Source of the DNA: Blasia pusilla
Lineage: Eukaryota > Marchantiophyta > Marchantiopsida > Blasiales
DNA: 64,000 nucleotides
Reading direction: 5' to 3'
NCBI GenBank assembly: GCA_050084515.1
Contig: CM114272.1
Span: 5,828,001 to 5,892,000, forward strand
Position 1 is the first letter of the stretch, and every line of letters begins with the position of its first letter. The notes under the pieces were generated by a model. That model had not been told where the DNA came from and searched no databases. It saw only the letters and a program-made list of their open reading frames with translations. The position numbers and the translations under genes are program-made. This document shows, in pieces, positions 46,715 to 59,359 of this stretch.

Positions 46715-49700
46715 TCAAGGGTCAGCATGACCAGCCATTTCTTCATCACTGGACATATACTCTTGATCGCTCATTTCCCCATCACTACTTTCCTCCTCCT
46801 GGCGATTTCCAATGTCTTCAGCTTTTGCAAATCTTTCACAGTATTCTACAGAGCAGACATGCATGAAGAACAAGCACAGATACTGTGAGATTGAGAACAA
46901 GCTTCAAGACCTAACCATATTTTGGTTGGAAAATTATTATATTTAATTTTGCTACCATCCCTACTAGTTTAACCTCTCATATCCTAATCATGACAAGAAG
47001 TTGACAAGCTATCCTGAAGCACATTCATATAGACTCAGGACGATGAAGTACTGAAAACAAGTCAAAGGGGAGTATACCCTTCACTTTCGTTTCATAATGA
47101 TCACGGTCTCTCATCATAAGTGCGGCTGCTTCTCCATTCAAAGGATCCGTGGGGTTGGGATACAAAAGCAACTGAGGAAGAAACACTTCAAATACATTGA
47201 TAAGGTCTGCAAAATGTGAAACTCCCCAAGGGTCAAAAGCAACACAAAGAAATATAAAAATCACAATTCCCAGCTAGAAACAAATGCAATCAAGCCTAGG
47301 TAATGAAGCTCCGTGACAGCTGCAAAAGAACAGGACTTGTATATAGGACCACTAAAACCTATCACTTTCCACACCAAAAGAATCTGTAGCTAAACTTCAT
47401 CCACAGAACCTCCTTGACTATGACAGAGCTCCAACTCACGAGGGAGCTTACCAAACATTGGACTCCACGTCTGATTGATAACATCTAAGCAGACTGATCC
47501 GGACCTGGAACAGATCACAGGATTCACAAACCTATGTCAAAAGGCTAAAAAAGAAAGTTAAGTAGTGTTGTGGGCAGAGACTACAAGACAACTGCATAAG
47601 TCTACAATGACAGATTTGGGCATGACTACTGGCGAGAAAATATTGCCAGTTACAGAATGCCGCATCTAAGGTAATTCGCCAAAACTGCTTAACCACTTTT
47701 ACCCGCTGTGGAACTCAATTTCATATGGGAGTCTCAGAAAAGAGAATGCTCCTACTGAGGGAGTTTGAGAAAGTACGCACATCTCATCAACATTGGGATG
47801 GAAGATCTTGTTCACAAAGCCGATTGAAGGAGATTTGTAGGGGTAGTTATCAGGCAACTCAACACGAACTTTCCATACTCCTTCTTGATATGGACCTGCA
47901 AAGCAAAGTGGTACGATGAGATGAATCCTTGCTCTCAGAACTCAACTTCCAAGCTGAAATCCGTTGAGAGGATCCCAAAGACCATGGGCACTGAGTGAAA
48001 GAGTACAAAGCTACATACCAAAAACGAGGTCCATCAAAAATTGTACCCCATCCTAGCCTGTATCCATCGATACTCTACTTCTACACTAGTTACCCTTACA
48101 CAGAGGCGGAAACAGGTGTCACAAAAAGACCTAGGGCTTGATCTCTATTTTCCTCTTATGGCACCTAATTTATCCCATTTTAAAACGCCCTGCCTCTCAT
48201 TGACATCAGAAGTACGCTGTTCCTTGATGTCACAACCCTTGCCTGATCCTCAAGCCAGTTTTAAGCAAGCACAGCAAATGAAACAATTTGCCTTGGAATG
48301 AACCATACAGACATTGTCAAAAGTAGGTAGAGAAGCTGCTCATAGTTTACTTCCCGTCTTTACGTGCTTCAAAGAATGAAAATCAAATGTAAAATTCTTC
48401 ACAAATTCAAGCCATCACCTTCATAAAAGACACCAAGCACAACGTAAGCACAAAATGAATGAAAATACACAGAAAAATCTGCAGAACAAGCACATCAAAA
48501 ATGATTCCTCTGAGTTCCACGATTCTCATTATCCCTCCAAATACTGCACTGCTGGAATGCACCCATTCCACATCTCAGCCAACTCAAGAAGATGAACATG
48601 ACATCGGAGATCTCAGTAAATTCAAGACACATTGTCTAGGCTATACGACAAAAATCCCAACATTACAGCAGATCCATTTCGTTGTGATTTCTATCCATGT
48701 GAAACCTTTAGAGTACATGAATACCAGTCCTCGACATCAAAACCTAGTGCTGACCAACTTTTCAGCAATAGTTGAAAAAGGTCATCAGTCAACCACCAAA
48801 AATGCCACTTGAACTGTCATCCCACAAGGCGACTCATCTTCCAGATTACTTCATAAGAGGATATGAGGGGATCAGCTTATGTGATCGTGTGGCTCATCAG
48901 GACAAGGTTGCCATCATGAACGAGCTGTGATGACCATTGAGTTCTAAAGCTCTGGAAATTGCTTCACCTAAAGGAAAAGGAGGAGAAATACACGATACTG
49001 ATAGCAAGAAGTCTACATAAAGTAGCCAGGCAGATTAAGTCTACGAGTCTGAATCATTTGATCATAGTATTCAGTTCCTTCGAAGTGTCATTCAGTTCCT
49101 TCGAAGTGTCACAAAGTTCAAGACCTTCAACTCTTGCAGCCATACAATCCTCACATGGAAACTCAATACAACAAAACCGTCTGTAGTCTACTACTTCAAG
49201 GGCTGTGAACATTTCAAGACCCTACTAACTAGGCACTTCCAACATGTGTCGTGGATGCTGAGTCCTTTGCATATTGACGTTCAACAAGCTGAAATAGCTT
49301 GAACCCTACAAATACTTCAATCTGTGATAAAAACCACGGTTACACTCTCATTGGAAAATTCTTGCCTGCTTTAGAAAAGCCATTCTTTAAGCTCAGGGTT
49401 ATCTGAAAATCCTCCAACTATTCGTGCAACGGGACAAAAACCAGTTCAGAGTTCAGACACGAGGACACTACGTAAGATTCTGGGCCGTAGTTGCTCGAAT
49501 CATGACCATTGACACATATTTTCAACGCAAGCTTCCAATGATATGATAAAATTGCACAAAAAAAGGCTTCCGAACAGGCAATCTAACACACCTCGAAGGT
49601 CATCAGAGCTGTAACAAATCTCTAAAACAGCAACCATTCTCAGTCTGAAAGTGCCCTTGGATACCAGGGATTTGTGAATTCGATCCCCAGAAATCAAAGC

Positions 49701-50483
49701 CTTGAGGCAAGCAACAGGTCATGAAACTGAAAGAGACTCTTTGAACATGTATCAACCAGGGGCACTGCCAGCAAAGTCCAATAGGGGAGTTACCACGACA
49801 TGGCGGAATATCAATTCACAAGCACGTTATGAGTAACAAATTTCCCAAGGCGGACACCAAGAGCACTACGCTTGATCTCGACATAAAACTGAAATTCTTG
49901 TGAACTCTGACCAATTTCGCAGCTGCAATCAGACTTGTGCCACGTTCCCAAAGGTAAATAGAGCTATACTATCTCCGGCCGAGAAACCATCTCGATCTCT
50001 TCCTCCTTATGACCAAGGAAAACCTACCGTAGAAAAAAAGTTCAGCTGGGCGGTTTGCTGGACCCTAACGACGATCGCGTGACAGACTCTAAAATCTTCC
50101 GTTGTAGTATGAACGTGGCAAACTCATCAGGTGCACGAGAGAAAAGGAATCCACATGAAACGCAAACTTACTATCGCGTGGACCATGAAACTCCACATAA
50201 AACTCGCTCATCCCGTCGTTAACCATCTCCACCTTGTAGTCACTCATCATCCTGTCATGTAGTAAACACCTGATCCATCAAAAAGCGGCCATGACCTCGA
50301 TACATCACCGAGAACCAGAAAAGAGCGAGACATAGAAGCTAAGCGCCTCATCCCCGTTGGCCCGGGTGCGGGCAATTCCGCACCGTCCGACTAGACGACA
50401 TCAAGAAAACGCAGACGGACGTGCGACGACGAGACTTACAACTTCATGACGTCCATCTCGCGCCGCTTGCTCGGAGAAGACAT
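46715..50483 (-). CDS. E2 ubiquitin-conjugating enzyme, UBE2H / plant UBC4-5-6 type
   Basis: Six coding exons: 50483-50440, 50251-50172, 47895-47781, 47504-47452, 47206-47078 and 46845-46715. All introns have GT...AG ends (donors GTAAGT, GTAAGT, GTGCGT, GTAAGC, GTATAC), and the joined frame is open for 183 codons plus stop, the usual length of this family. The protein begins [20 protein letters not shown]. It carries the E2 core with '[20 protein letters not shown]' and the active-site Cys at about residue 85 ('[10 protein letters not shown]'), then '[17 protein letters not shown]'. The C-terminal ~30 residues are rich in Ser, Asp and Glu, as in plant UBC4/5/6. It accepts ubiquitin from E1 and passes it to substrates or E3 ligases. 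The second intron is ~2.3 kb. No damage is visible; probably the only functional gene here. Confidence 0.95.
49069..49110. repeat. 21-bp tandem duplication in E2 intron
   Basis: ATTCAGTTCCTTCGAAGTGTC occurs twice in a row without mismatch, inside the large intron of the E2 gene. Confidence 0.95.
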
Positions 50484-51174
50484 GACGCTCCCTCCGGAAG
50501 ATTACCCCGCCAGGTAAAATTACGGATATTGCAGAGAGCAACCGGAAATCTCGACGCCCTTGGCCTCCTCACGCCTCGCGACCGCTCCCGGGCCAACTAA
50601 GCTGCTCGCAAACACAAAGCCTCGAAAATTACGAACCCTAATTCACGGTGGATCTACGCTGAGTCACACTCCGCCAATCTGCGACGGATCAAGAGAATTC
50701 GGGTGTCGGGAGGAGAAGCTGAGAATTCCTCCGGGTATACGCCTTCCTCTTTTCCATTGATAGCACTCCCACGTCCCCCTAACCTTCCATCCTCTCTTCG
50801 CTCCTTTCCTCTCCTCTCCTCCCCTCTTCTCTCCACTTCCACTTCTCTCCTCGTCTTCTCTATTCTCTCCTCGTCCTCTTCTCTCGTCTCTCCTCTCCTC
50901 TGGGTCCCGACCTTCCTTCCTCGCTCCCTCGCCTCCAGACCTCACCGACCACTTCACGACACAGTCAGCCGAAAATCTCTGTACCCCCGACCACGCACGG
51001 GAGAATTCTAAGACCACAGTCTGCCTGCCGTGCGCTCGCCCCTCCTCTGCAGCAGGCTCCTGACCCACACCTCTTCACGCCACTCCACCGCCAATCCCCC
51101 TCCTCCGTATTCGATCGACCACCGACCAAATCCGAACGCCACCGGAACCGCAATGCTAAACCACCCGCCGCGCG

Positions 51175-51207
<33 letters not shown>

Positions 51208-51560
51208 GTCTGCCTTCGCCCCTCGGCCCCGCTCGCTCGGATTTCTCCCGGGCCCCGTCGGACTCTCCACCGCACGCGATCGAAGCGCAGCGAGCGAAAA
51301 CTCCTCTGTCCCTGTTGTGTGTATCTACCGCACTCGGCTGCTGCTGCTGCTACTGCAAGGCAGGCACCGGCAAGCGCCACAGACGTGAGCGAGCCAGCCA
51401 GCGAACGACAGGCGGACACACGGACAAGAGAGGGCTCGCGAGCACTAGGGAATGCTACTAGCTAGCACTTCATGCTCGACGGTCCTCTGTAAGGGCAAAG
51501 CGCCCCTTCGTCATCAAGACTTCCTCCGTTCTCCTCCCCTTGTAGGAGTAAGTAGGGCAT
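50484..51560 (-). promoter_or_regulatory. 5' leader and promoter region of the E2 gene
   Basis: Upstream of the start codon the sequence becomes GC-rich, CpG-rich and strongly CT-rich on the plus strand (GA-rich on the transcribed strand), including a (CT)n run at 51175-51200. This composition is common in the 5' leaders and core promoters of broadly expressed plant genes. I cannot place the transcription start, and no clear TATA box was found. Open frames across it have low-complexity content and are not supported as genes. Confidence 0.5.
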
Positions 51561-51620
51561 GCGGTCCATCCACACGCTGCGAGACTGTTGGCGGGGCGGG
51601 GCGGCACGGGTACTTTCTAC

Positions 51621-51645
51621 TCCTACCCTTCCGGGAGGGAGGATC
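51621..51645. repeat. 25-bp direct repeat, copy 1
   Basis: The 25 bases beginning TCCTACCCTTCCGGGAGGG are repeated exactly at 51841-51865. The unit itself contains a short palindrome around CCCTTCCGGGAGGG. Confidence 0.9.
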
Positions 51646-51827
51646 TGCCCATCATTCCTACGCCAGAACTGCCTACCTTGTTCCTCGTGGCTTCAAATTG
51701 TCCCCTTACAAAACTATCACTCATCACATTTCTTCCTACTCGTGGCAACCAAATTCAATTCAGTAACCCAACCCAAATCATGGCGGACATGAAAAGTGGC
51801 GTTATTGGTACCTAGTAATACACACAC

Positions 51828-51873
51828 CCAGAAATGATCCTCCTACCCTTCCGGGAGGGAGGATCATTTCTGG
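51828..51873. repeat. perfect 16-bp inverted repeat (hairpin)
   Basis: CCAGAAATGATCCTCC at 51828-51843 and its exact reverse complement at 51858-51873 enclose a 14-base loop. The right part overlaps the second copy of the 25-bp repeat. Confidence 0.9.
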
Positions 51874-51910
51874 ATTTGTAAACAATTTTTTAACACATGA
51901 TTAAAAAGAA

Positions 51911-52229
51911 AATCTTGTTGTCCGTAGCGTGTGAAACATTCTCTTGTTACCCAATTGTCATGTGCCAAACTGAGAGGTGTTTGCAAATCAATAAGGCACT
52001 TTCCCATGATAATATAGATGAGGTGCCCGTACGATGCAAGGGAAATAAAAAAATGTTTGAAGAGCTGGTGTATAGCCTCTACAGGGAAGAGATTAATGAA
52101 GCTTTACATAAAATCAAAAACAATTATGTTGCCCGTAGCATGTGAAACATTTTCTTACTACCCAGTTGCCACATGTCAAGCATAGAGGTGTTTGCAAATC
52201 AAGAAGACACTCTCCCATAATAATATAAA
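51911..52229. repeat. pair of ~108-bp diverged direct repeats
   Basis: 51911-52017 and 52121-52229 align along their length: shared blocks include 'CCGTAGC(G/A)TGTGAAACATT', 'GAGAGGTGTTTGCAAATCAA/ATAGAGGTG...' and 'CCCATRATAATATA'. No coding function. Confidence 0.8.
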
Positions 52230-53769
52230 TTAATGGACACACGTTGAACAAAGTTTAAATTTAAAAAGGATAACAAAAAATAAGGAAGATAGAATTTTTT
52301 TATAATACATCTAACTTAACTCAAAACAAATTTTCATATATTTTCTCTTATTAATTATGGAAAAAAGAAGTTCTACATTTTCCAATCCCCATCCTTCAAT
52401 AAGTAAAAGAAAATCACTTATTTTGATGAATTTTTTTCCCACGAGAGGGATTGAAATTTTCTCCCAAAAGGAATCTAACTTGAAAAAAAAATATAGAAAA
52501 TATATTTCTTCCATTATTTAGAATAATAATTCTTGTCCCATTAGTGTCCTATTATCCTTTCCATATTTTCCCAAAAGGAAAATTAATTTTTCCTCAAAAC
52601 TAAACTTTAAATTATTTTTTATCATAATTTGTTGGCATGAACCTTGAAAAAATAATTTTAAATTTCCAAATGAGAAAATATAATAAAAATTAAATATACT
52701 CTATAAGATTTATGGGAAAGATGTTTGAATTTGAGTTAATTATAATTCTTTAATCATAAATAAATAAATAAAAACCTAATTATCAAAACCCTATCCATTC
52801 TTGTTTTCCGCTTAGTATAGGGTAAAAGAAAAAGAAAAAAGTCATGAACTGGCTTCATGGACAAATATGATACATGTCATTCATTCATTTGTCGTCACAA
52901 TGAGCTAACTCCCTTAATAGTATGATATGATGATAGGAAGGAGGGTTACTATTTCTCCCAAAGTTATGTTTAAGAGAAAAAATATTTTTAAATGGAAGGC
53001 TAGTTGAAAAATGAATTTCTTAGAATTTGGTGGGAAGAGTGGAAGGGGAAGAATAATTTTTGTTGGAACTTTTAGGGAGGAATATAATTATTTAGGGTAG
53101 ATATGTTATTTTTTATCTTACTCTTATTTTATTTGTGCATTCGCTTCCTAAGATGGGAGAGTCCCCATAATGAACTCAAGTGAATGGTTAGGGCTCATAT
53201 TCGTTCCATTGTTGTGTTTAAAAAATGGGTTATTTTCTCCCATCATCCGTACTAGTTTTTGTGGGGATGTTGATTTTTACTTAGTTTCGACCTAAGAGGT
53301 TTGGGGATTATAAACACTTAAGATGTCCAAGAAAATGTACTACCATGATTCTTTCTCTATTAGGTACAACTTGAAGGATGCCACACGTTGAAGTTAGAAT
53401 ATCTTTTTGAACATTTTATTGCAATAAAATAGAAAATGATGGATTTTTCTTTTGAATCTATACCAATCGAGTCCTTGGTACGGATAAGTTTAGGATGCAT
53501 GATTAGGAGAATATGGTGTTGAAATTGCAAGACTACAAATTTTGGAAGTATTGCCATACATTAGTGACATGATTTTGATGACTTTCATACATTGTCCACC
53601 ATCTTAAAAATTGTCAAATAGGATTCAAGACTATTTTTTTCTCTGATGTGGGAAGGGAGGGAATCTTCTCGGGAACCTTAAGACTCTCTCAAGACTTTCA
53701 TGGGCAAGGACTAAGACATGGAAGTAAGATGGATGTGTGAGCCTTGAGATATATCTTGACAGTGAGAGG
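52230..53769. other. AT-rich sequence with dispersed repeat pieces
   Basis: No gene. 52345-52425 and 52845-52880 match the repeat at 14185-14310, separated here by extra sequence. Confidence 0.5.
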
Positions 53770-54240
53770 CGGAACTACTTTTAGTTTATGGCAAGGACAA
53801 GAAGAAAATGATGAACCTCAATAAATATGCATGATGGAAAACCCATTGGAAAAACAAAAAAGGAGGACCCAAAGAGTCAAGTATCCAACATCCACACCCA
53901 GCCCTAAAAAAGAAGAAGGGGTCATTCCCCCTATCGACCAAACTCACAAAAAATAGAGACAATCTCAGCAACTCCTAGAGTACTACGACTACTACCAAGT
54001 GGACCTCTAGCACCGCCGTCTCCCATGATCTGAGCCGCCGCAAAAGCCCAAGGACAAGAAGGGCGAGTAAGCTCGGAGTCTACTTCCAATCCATCAACAA
54101 GTGGAAAAGAAACCTCGACCAATCGAGATAAGTGAGGAGCATTGAGGATATTCACGAGAAGGGATTCCAACTTAAGTCTATTGAGCTTTATCATGTATCC
54201 GAAGAGCAAACTTTGAATGAGATTTCCTTGCAAATAAACT
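53770..54240 (-). mobile_element. 5'-truncated copy of the non-LTR element
   Basis: The minus strand from about 54060 to 53770 matches the 3' region of the element at 44560-44805, for example 'catgggagacggcggtgctagagg' against 'gtgggagacgccggcgctagagg', and 'atgggttttccatca'. Only the 3' end is present, which is the usual outcome of incomplete target-primed reverse transcription. The part from 54060 to 54240 may be a little more of the same element but I could not match it. Confidence 0.75.
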
Positions 54241-57200
54241 TTTCATAGTCATTACCTTATGTTTCATGTTCTACTTTAATTTTCTTTATAAAAAATTCAA
54301 AATATCATTTTATTAACATCCCCGAGAAAATTTATGACATATATTCTCCTTGTATCAAAACCACGCGTGGCATTTTTTTATCCCGATTATGAATGAAGAT
54401 GGAGTCTACCATAGGGAGAGACTTTGATGTAAGATATTTTTAAATAGATTCAATAGATTTAATATAAATTTCAACATGAGCATTTAAATTCTACGATTGA
54501 TCAAAATTCTCACAAAGCATTTTAAATTTTAAATTTACATATGCACCAAACACTTGTGCTTAGTATTTTAAAAAATCTATTTTATATCTATTAAAGCACG
54601 ACCTAGCACTCCAAGATACAATGGGCGTAGTCTAGTTTGTGCAACATGTACAGTATTCTTCTTTAGTTGGCATGAGTTTCATTGCTATTTCCACTTTGAT
54701 CCCATTTTATCCACGTCGACCCATTTCATCCTACTACTAGTCCTTAAATCAACCTATTTTGTTAAGGGCTGAAATGGTGTGTTCGGAAATTATGCATGGT
54801 TTTGTTTTGAAAATCAGTAATAACAAGCAAAGGTTATTTCGTTTCCTTTATTCATTGAGAATTACTTAGAAAATTTTTAAACTCGCGAGAAATTTAAGGA
54901 AAAGATGAACACGACTCGAAATAAACTAGTAGAAAACGAAAAAAGCTGGAATATCTAAAGGTATTAGAGATTGGCTTGAACAAAAAGAATGAAGCGTGTG
55001 AAGTTGACGTATTAAAAGAAGGCGTTCCCTTGTTGTCGAAACGTACACTCACGATTTGACAACCCATATTTCAACTAGCGAGGATTAAATATCGTATCCC
55101 ATGGACCCCACACATCATAATAAATTAAAACGGACAAAGTAAAACCAATATGGACGAAACGGCAAAGGAGGATGGAGGGTTGGAGGAAACCAAGGACGAA
55201 AAGGATCAATATCCGACCTCAATGGGAAATGACAAACAATAGCCCTCTTAGTTTTATAATCGAGATAGTCGGAAGTCTTCATACTTTAGGCAACTTGGTC
55301 CTTCCAAGTGTGTGAATGCTTCCAAATACCATAGCCACTTCTCGAATATATGTGCCCTTATCGTGGAAGTCATGTTTTTCCCCCAAATATTCTGAATATG
55401 TGAAAGAATATCCTAAGACTTGGAAACAGCCCGCAAGGTATAGGGGACTTCTCATGGGCAAAACATGAGAAGTCCAACTGAAAAAAATTATTGTAGGAAG
55501 GAATGATGTAGTCTTAACAAAATCAACAAATTTTTTTCTATTTTGCTAAAAAGTTTTTAGGGAGGGGAGCACGAACGATATCGACGCCATCGAAATTGGC
55601 AAAGAGAAGAGAAGCACAAAAACGTTTTCGATCAAATAATCGAATATAAAAACAGTGGCACAAACGGAAGGGGGTGGGACCCACTATGTGGGGGACGGTT
55701 GGGGTGTCAAAAAACTTCTCAAAAGTCCCAAATTCTTTGAAAGAAAGTGAATGTAACGCATAGAGTCTAAATTGCGGTGGAAATTCATGAAAATAATAAT
55801 AACACTACTACTCCAATAAGAGCTTTGAGAAATCATTTATGCTACAACGGACTTAGGCTATGGGGTACAATACATCAAATCTAAAGGGTAAACTAAATAA
55901 GTTCATGCAATACCTCAACTTCCCAAACCAAACAAATGGAAGTAAGAGGGTTAGAAGAAAATCAGTAAAATTTGTAAGAATGATTGGAAATACCAATTTT
56001 AGGATTCCAACTAGGTTGAAATTAGAAATCCTAGAAATAGAATTCATCTATATTTATGTTTTTAGTAAGTTAGAAAACCAATGCATATTTTTTTATCATG
56101 AAAAACATTAGGGTAATAGAAAATGGAGATGAAAGTTTTTTCATACTAATGCTTACGCCACAATTATAACCTCAAAGTGGTGTGGTTTTTTTCCCAAAAA
56201 CAAAACCCTTTCACCTTCTTAGTTTGGGAAAGATAAATTTGCTTCCTTTCTTTAATCTCTTTATTAACCACTAATGTGTAAATTTTATTTTTGTGGTTCG
56301 TTTAAAAAAATCTTGATCCCCATCCCATTTATCATGAAACCAAAAATTCACTCAAAATGAATTTTATTAGAAATAGAAACTTCTATATCTATAGTACTCA
56401 TATATCATAAGTCTTCACGCATAAGGCAAATATTTTTGTTTTTGTCGCAGATTGAAACCTTCTAAAATTGAGCAGGTTTTTTCTAAAAATAGTTTTCGGA
56501 TGATTTTCCATTTGGTAAGATTATTCATGAAAAGTTTTACTACTCATCGAAGAGGAAACATCCCACTGTCTTTGTAAACACTGTTGACCAATTTTAGATC
56601 TTGATATATGTGAAATTTCAGTAAGTTCTTTAATGCCAAAAGAGTAATTCCCTTTAAAGAGCTCTAAGATTTTTTATTATTTCAAGATAACTAATTTAAT
56701 TTTTTCCCAAAAATAAAAATAAAGATCCTTAAAACTACTCTAAATTATTTGGCAAAATGAGAAACAAATCAAAGAATCAGTCGTCAAAGACAAAATTTGT
56801 GTCGAAAGCAAAATCACTTTATTTTCAACAAAATCATGCCAATCAACCCAAGAAGAAAAAGTAGGGAAATTATTTTTTTCCTCCCATGTCAAAAGAGATT
56901 TTTAATGTTCTTTCAATTTTAAAATAAGTAATGGAAGCCATAAGAGACCTCTTTACGTATGTAAGAAAGAAAAACACGAGAAAAATCTAATAGGTCACCA
57001 TCCCCATTCCGTGAATACAATAATAGTACTCAGTTACCATATGGTATTTTCTACTACCCACGCTTTAGTTTTGATACCCAAGGAATACTAGCCCCAAAAC
57101 GTTTTGTTTGGCCCCTAGATTACAAGAGCCCACAAGTGAGGTAGATTCATGGTCAAAAGTTCGTTTCATGATTTTAGGAGGCTGGTTAGGCGATGGAGCA

Positions 57201-58532
57201 ACAAGCATGCGCCCACTCTTTTTAGAAAAACATGCCGTTGCGAAAAGAGGAGCAAAGGCAAAGGTTTTTCAATTTGGTTGAAAGTATGGAATTAAGGAAA
57301 CTAGATGTGGTATCTCTTCCTCCCGTGTTAACTTATTCATATTTCATAGTTTGTGTTTATTACTCTCTAATTAGTTTGTGTGTGTGGTTTTTTTATAACC
57401 ATTCCCATACATGTGAGAGAACGTCTTAGTCCCTTTTGTGACTCAAAGTTTACCTTTTGGGAACTTAGATATTTGTACCCAAGTGGTGAGGGTAGCGGTA
57501 GACTTTGAGTCATGAAAAGGCTGACACGAAACCAATTATTACACACGAATCGTGAGACTAATCAACAAAATAATACACGCTAGAGAAGGAAGTGTGATAG
57601 CTTCCCACCTCGAAAAAAGAAAACTAAACTAAAGCTTCCCAAACGAAGTAGGGACTACAACAAACACTCGTTTTTTTTCATAAAGTAGATCAAAAAAAGG
57701 AGAAATAAATCAAATTTTATTTATAAATTGAAGGATATGCTTGCCAGTGAGGTCCGTTTATTACGAGCCTTGGTGCTAAGCTACAAATGAAGCGTACAAA
57801 TGAAGCGCGTAAGGCCTGCCAAATAGTATTTGGTAGAAAATAATTCATTATAATTCCACTCATGCTCTTCCTAATCTAACCTTTGTTCGCTTGTGAGCTC
57901 GAAAATTTTGGATGGTAACTACCCCAACGTATTCTCGAAAATTAAGACCGGTCAGCCTGAAAAGAAAGAAGCAAAAAGAATTTCAGAAAATAATACCCGT
58001 CAGCCCAGAAAGGAAGAAAGAAGGAAAAGTTCCCTGTACAGGCTACGGATATGGATGTCATCAAGATGGCGCTTTTCCCCGATCTTGGAAAGCAGTCGCA
58101 CGCGAGGAAGATGAGAAAGGAGCGCTTCTGTGAAGACGCTGACGTAGGAGTCCAAGACCTGCGACTACAAGCGGATGGAGTCGAATGGATGGAGTGAGTT
58201 GAGCCTCGCAGTAGCCTCAATTCCACGCCGTCCGTCCGTGTGTTCCGGATTCCGCTTCCTTGTTAGGAGTCGGAACTAAGATACGCCTGCCCATGGACGC
58301 CATAAAAATCAATTTATTATTTGAGAGTGTTTTTTCCATTTTGAAAATAAATTTTATTTCGGCTTTTTCATCAATAAAAATTTTCATTCTTTAACAAAAG
58401 GATTGTTAAGAATAAATTTAAAATGGCACTTGACAATTATATGAGGTGATTTAACTACGTGCATCTCATGAGTTTACACTAGTGATAATATAAATGGGTG
58501 GGGTCATGAACGCAATCCCCCTTTATTCTATA
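54241..58532. other. unannotated AT-rich sequence
   Basis: Over 4 kb in which I find no convincing gene, RNA or transposon domain on either strand. Small details: an 11-bp inverted repeat TGACTCAAAGT at 57439-57449 with its complement at 57502-57512, and a GC-richer patch at 57890-58260 whose short open frames are Lys/Arg-rich without a known domain. Confidence 0.4.
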
Positions 58533-59281
58533 TGTCGTGCGTATACATATCGCTACACAACATACATCGTTGGTCACATCTACACCACACAACATCGATC
58601 TTCCCCACACACGGATTAATCCACACATGTAAAAAAATCAACTCATATATATACATGAAGATCACACAACAAAAATAAAGAGTAATAAAAATGGCACACC
58701 CGGCCTAAAACTCCACTCCTCAATCTACATCGGCATATCGAGCCTCGTCCAGCCTGTGTTATAAAGGAATCCAGACGCTAGCCCCTATCTCACACACATA
58801 CAAGAGAGGTGCTCCAACGGCCCAACATGAGAAAGATGGCTTAGGAAAGCTACCTTCCTCTCTTATATAGGGTTGGGAAGAGCCAAAAGGCTCTTTCCCT
58901 AAAAATAACCCTCCCCTTGGTAACCTGCGCGCACAGGTTACCAGGAGCGGGTGACCTGGTTAACAAGTCACCGGTTGTGAAAGACCTCAACATGAAAAGT
59001 TATCAAAAACGACGTTCCTGACACAATAGACTTATCCTCAACCTCATCCGACACCGTGGAACAAAGTTACACTCAAGATAGTCCGTTGGCTCCTACGCTC
59101 TATCCACGATAGATCTCGGCCTATCGGTTACTCAGACGTGACAGCTGTCGTGCGCATACATATCGCTACACAATATACATCGCTCGTCACATCTACACCA
59201 CACAACACCGATCTTACCCACACACGGGTCGATCCACACATGTACAAAAATCAACTCATACATATACATGGAGATCACACA
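58533..59281 (-). repeat. candidate 3' LTR of the methyltransferase-carrying gypsy element
   Basis: On the minus strand it opens TGTGATC-like (TTGTGTGATCTCC) just after the G-rich tract at 59282-59293 and ends ...GCACGACA, giving TG...CA ends and a 749-bp length. A TATA box (CTATATAAGAG) lies at about 58871-58861, consistent with an LTR promoter. Unusually, its first 136 bp (59281-59146) and last 137 bp (58669-58533) are near-identical direct repeats. An alternative is a rearranged tandem pair of shorter LTRs. The 5' LTR lies beyond the window, so the ends are unconfirmed. Confidence 0.6.
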
Positions 59282-59295
59282 ACCGCCCCCCTAGC
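59282..59295 (-). other. polypurine tract candidate
   Basis: CTAGGGGGGCGGT on the minus strand, between the polyprotein stop at 59360 and the candidate LTR. Confidence 0.6.
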
Positions 59296-59359
59296 TGGCA
59301 ATTGGATCCCCTCAACTCCAGATGGAAAATATCACATCTCTCTGACATGACCTACTACC

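Noticed and set aside
51030-51461. 143-codon open frame upstream of the E2 gene
   Set aside because: Ser/Leu/Pro low-complexity translation of the CT-rich promoter-side sequence, with no domain and no support as a gene.
57439-57512. 11-bp inverted repeat TGACTCAAAGT
   Set aside because: Too short and too far apart (about 50 bp loop) to distinguish from chance in AT-rich DNA.
57893-58226. Short Lys/Arg-rich open frames on both strands
   Set aside because: Overlapping frames without known domains, splice context or homologous copy in the window.
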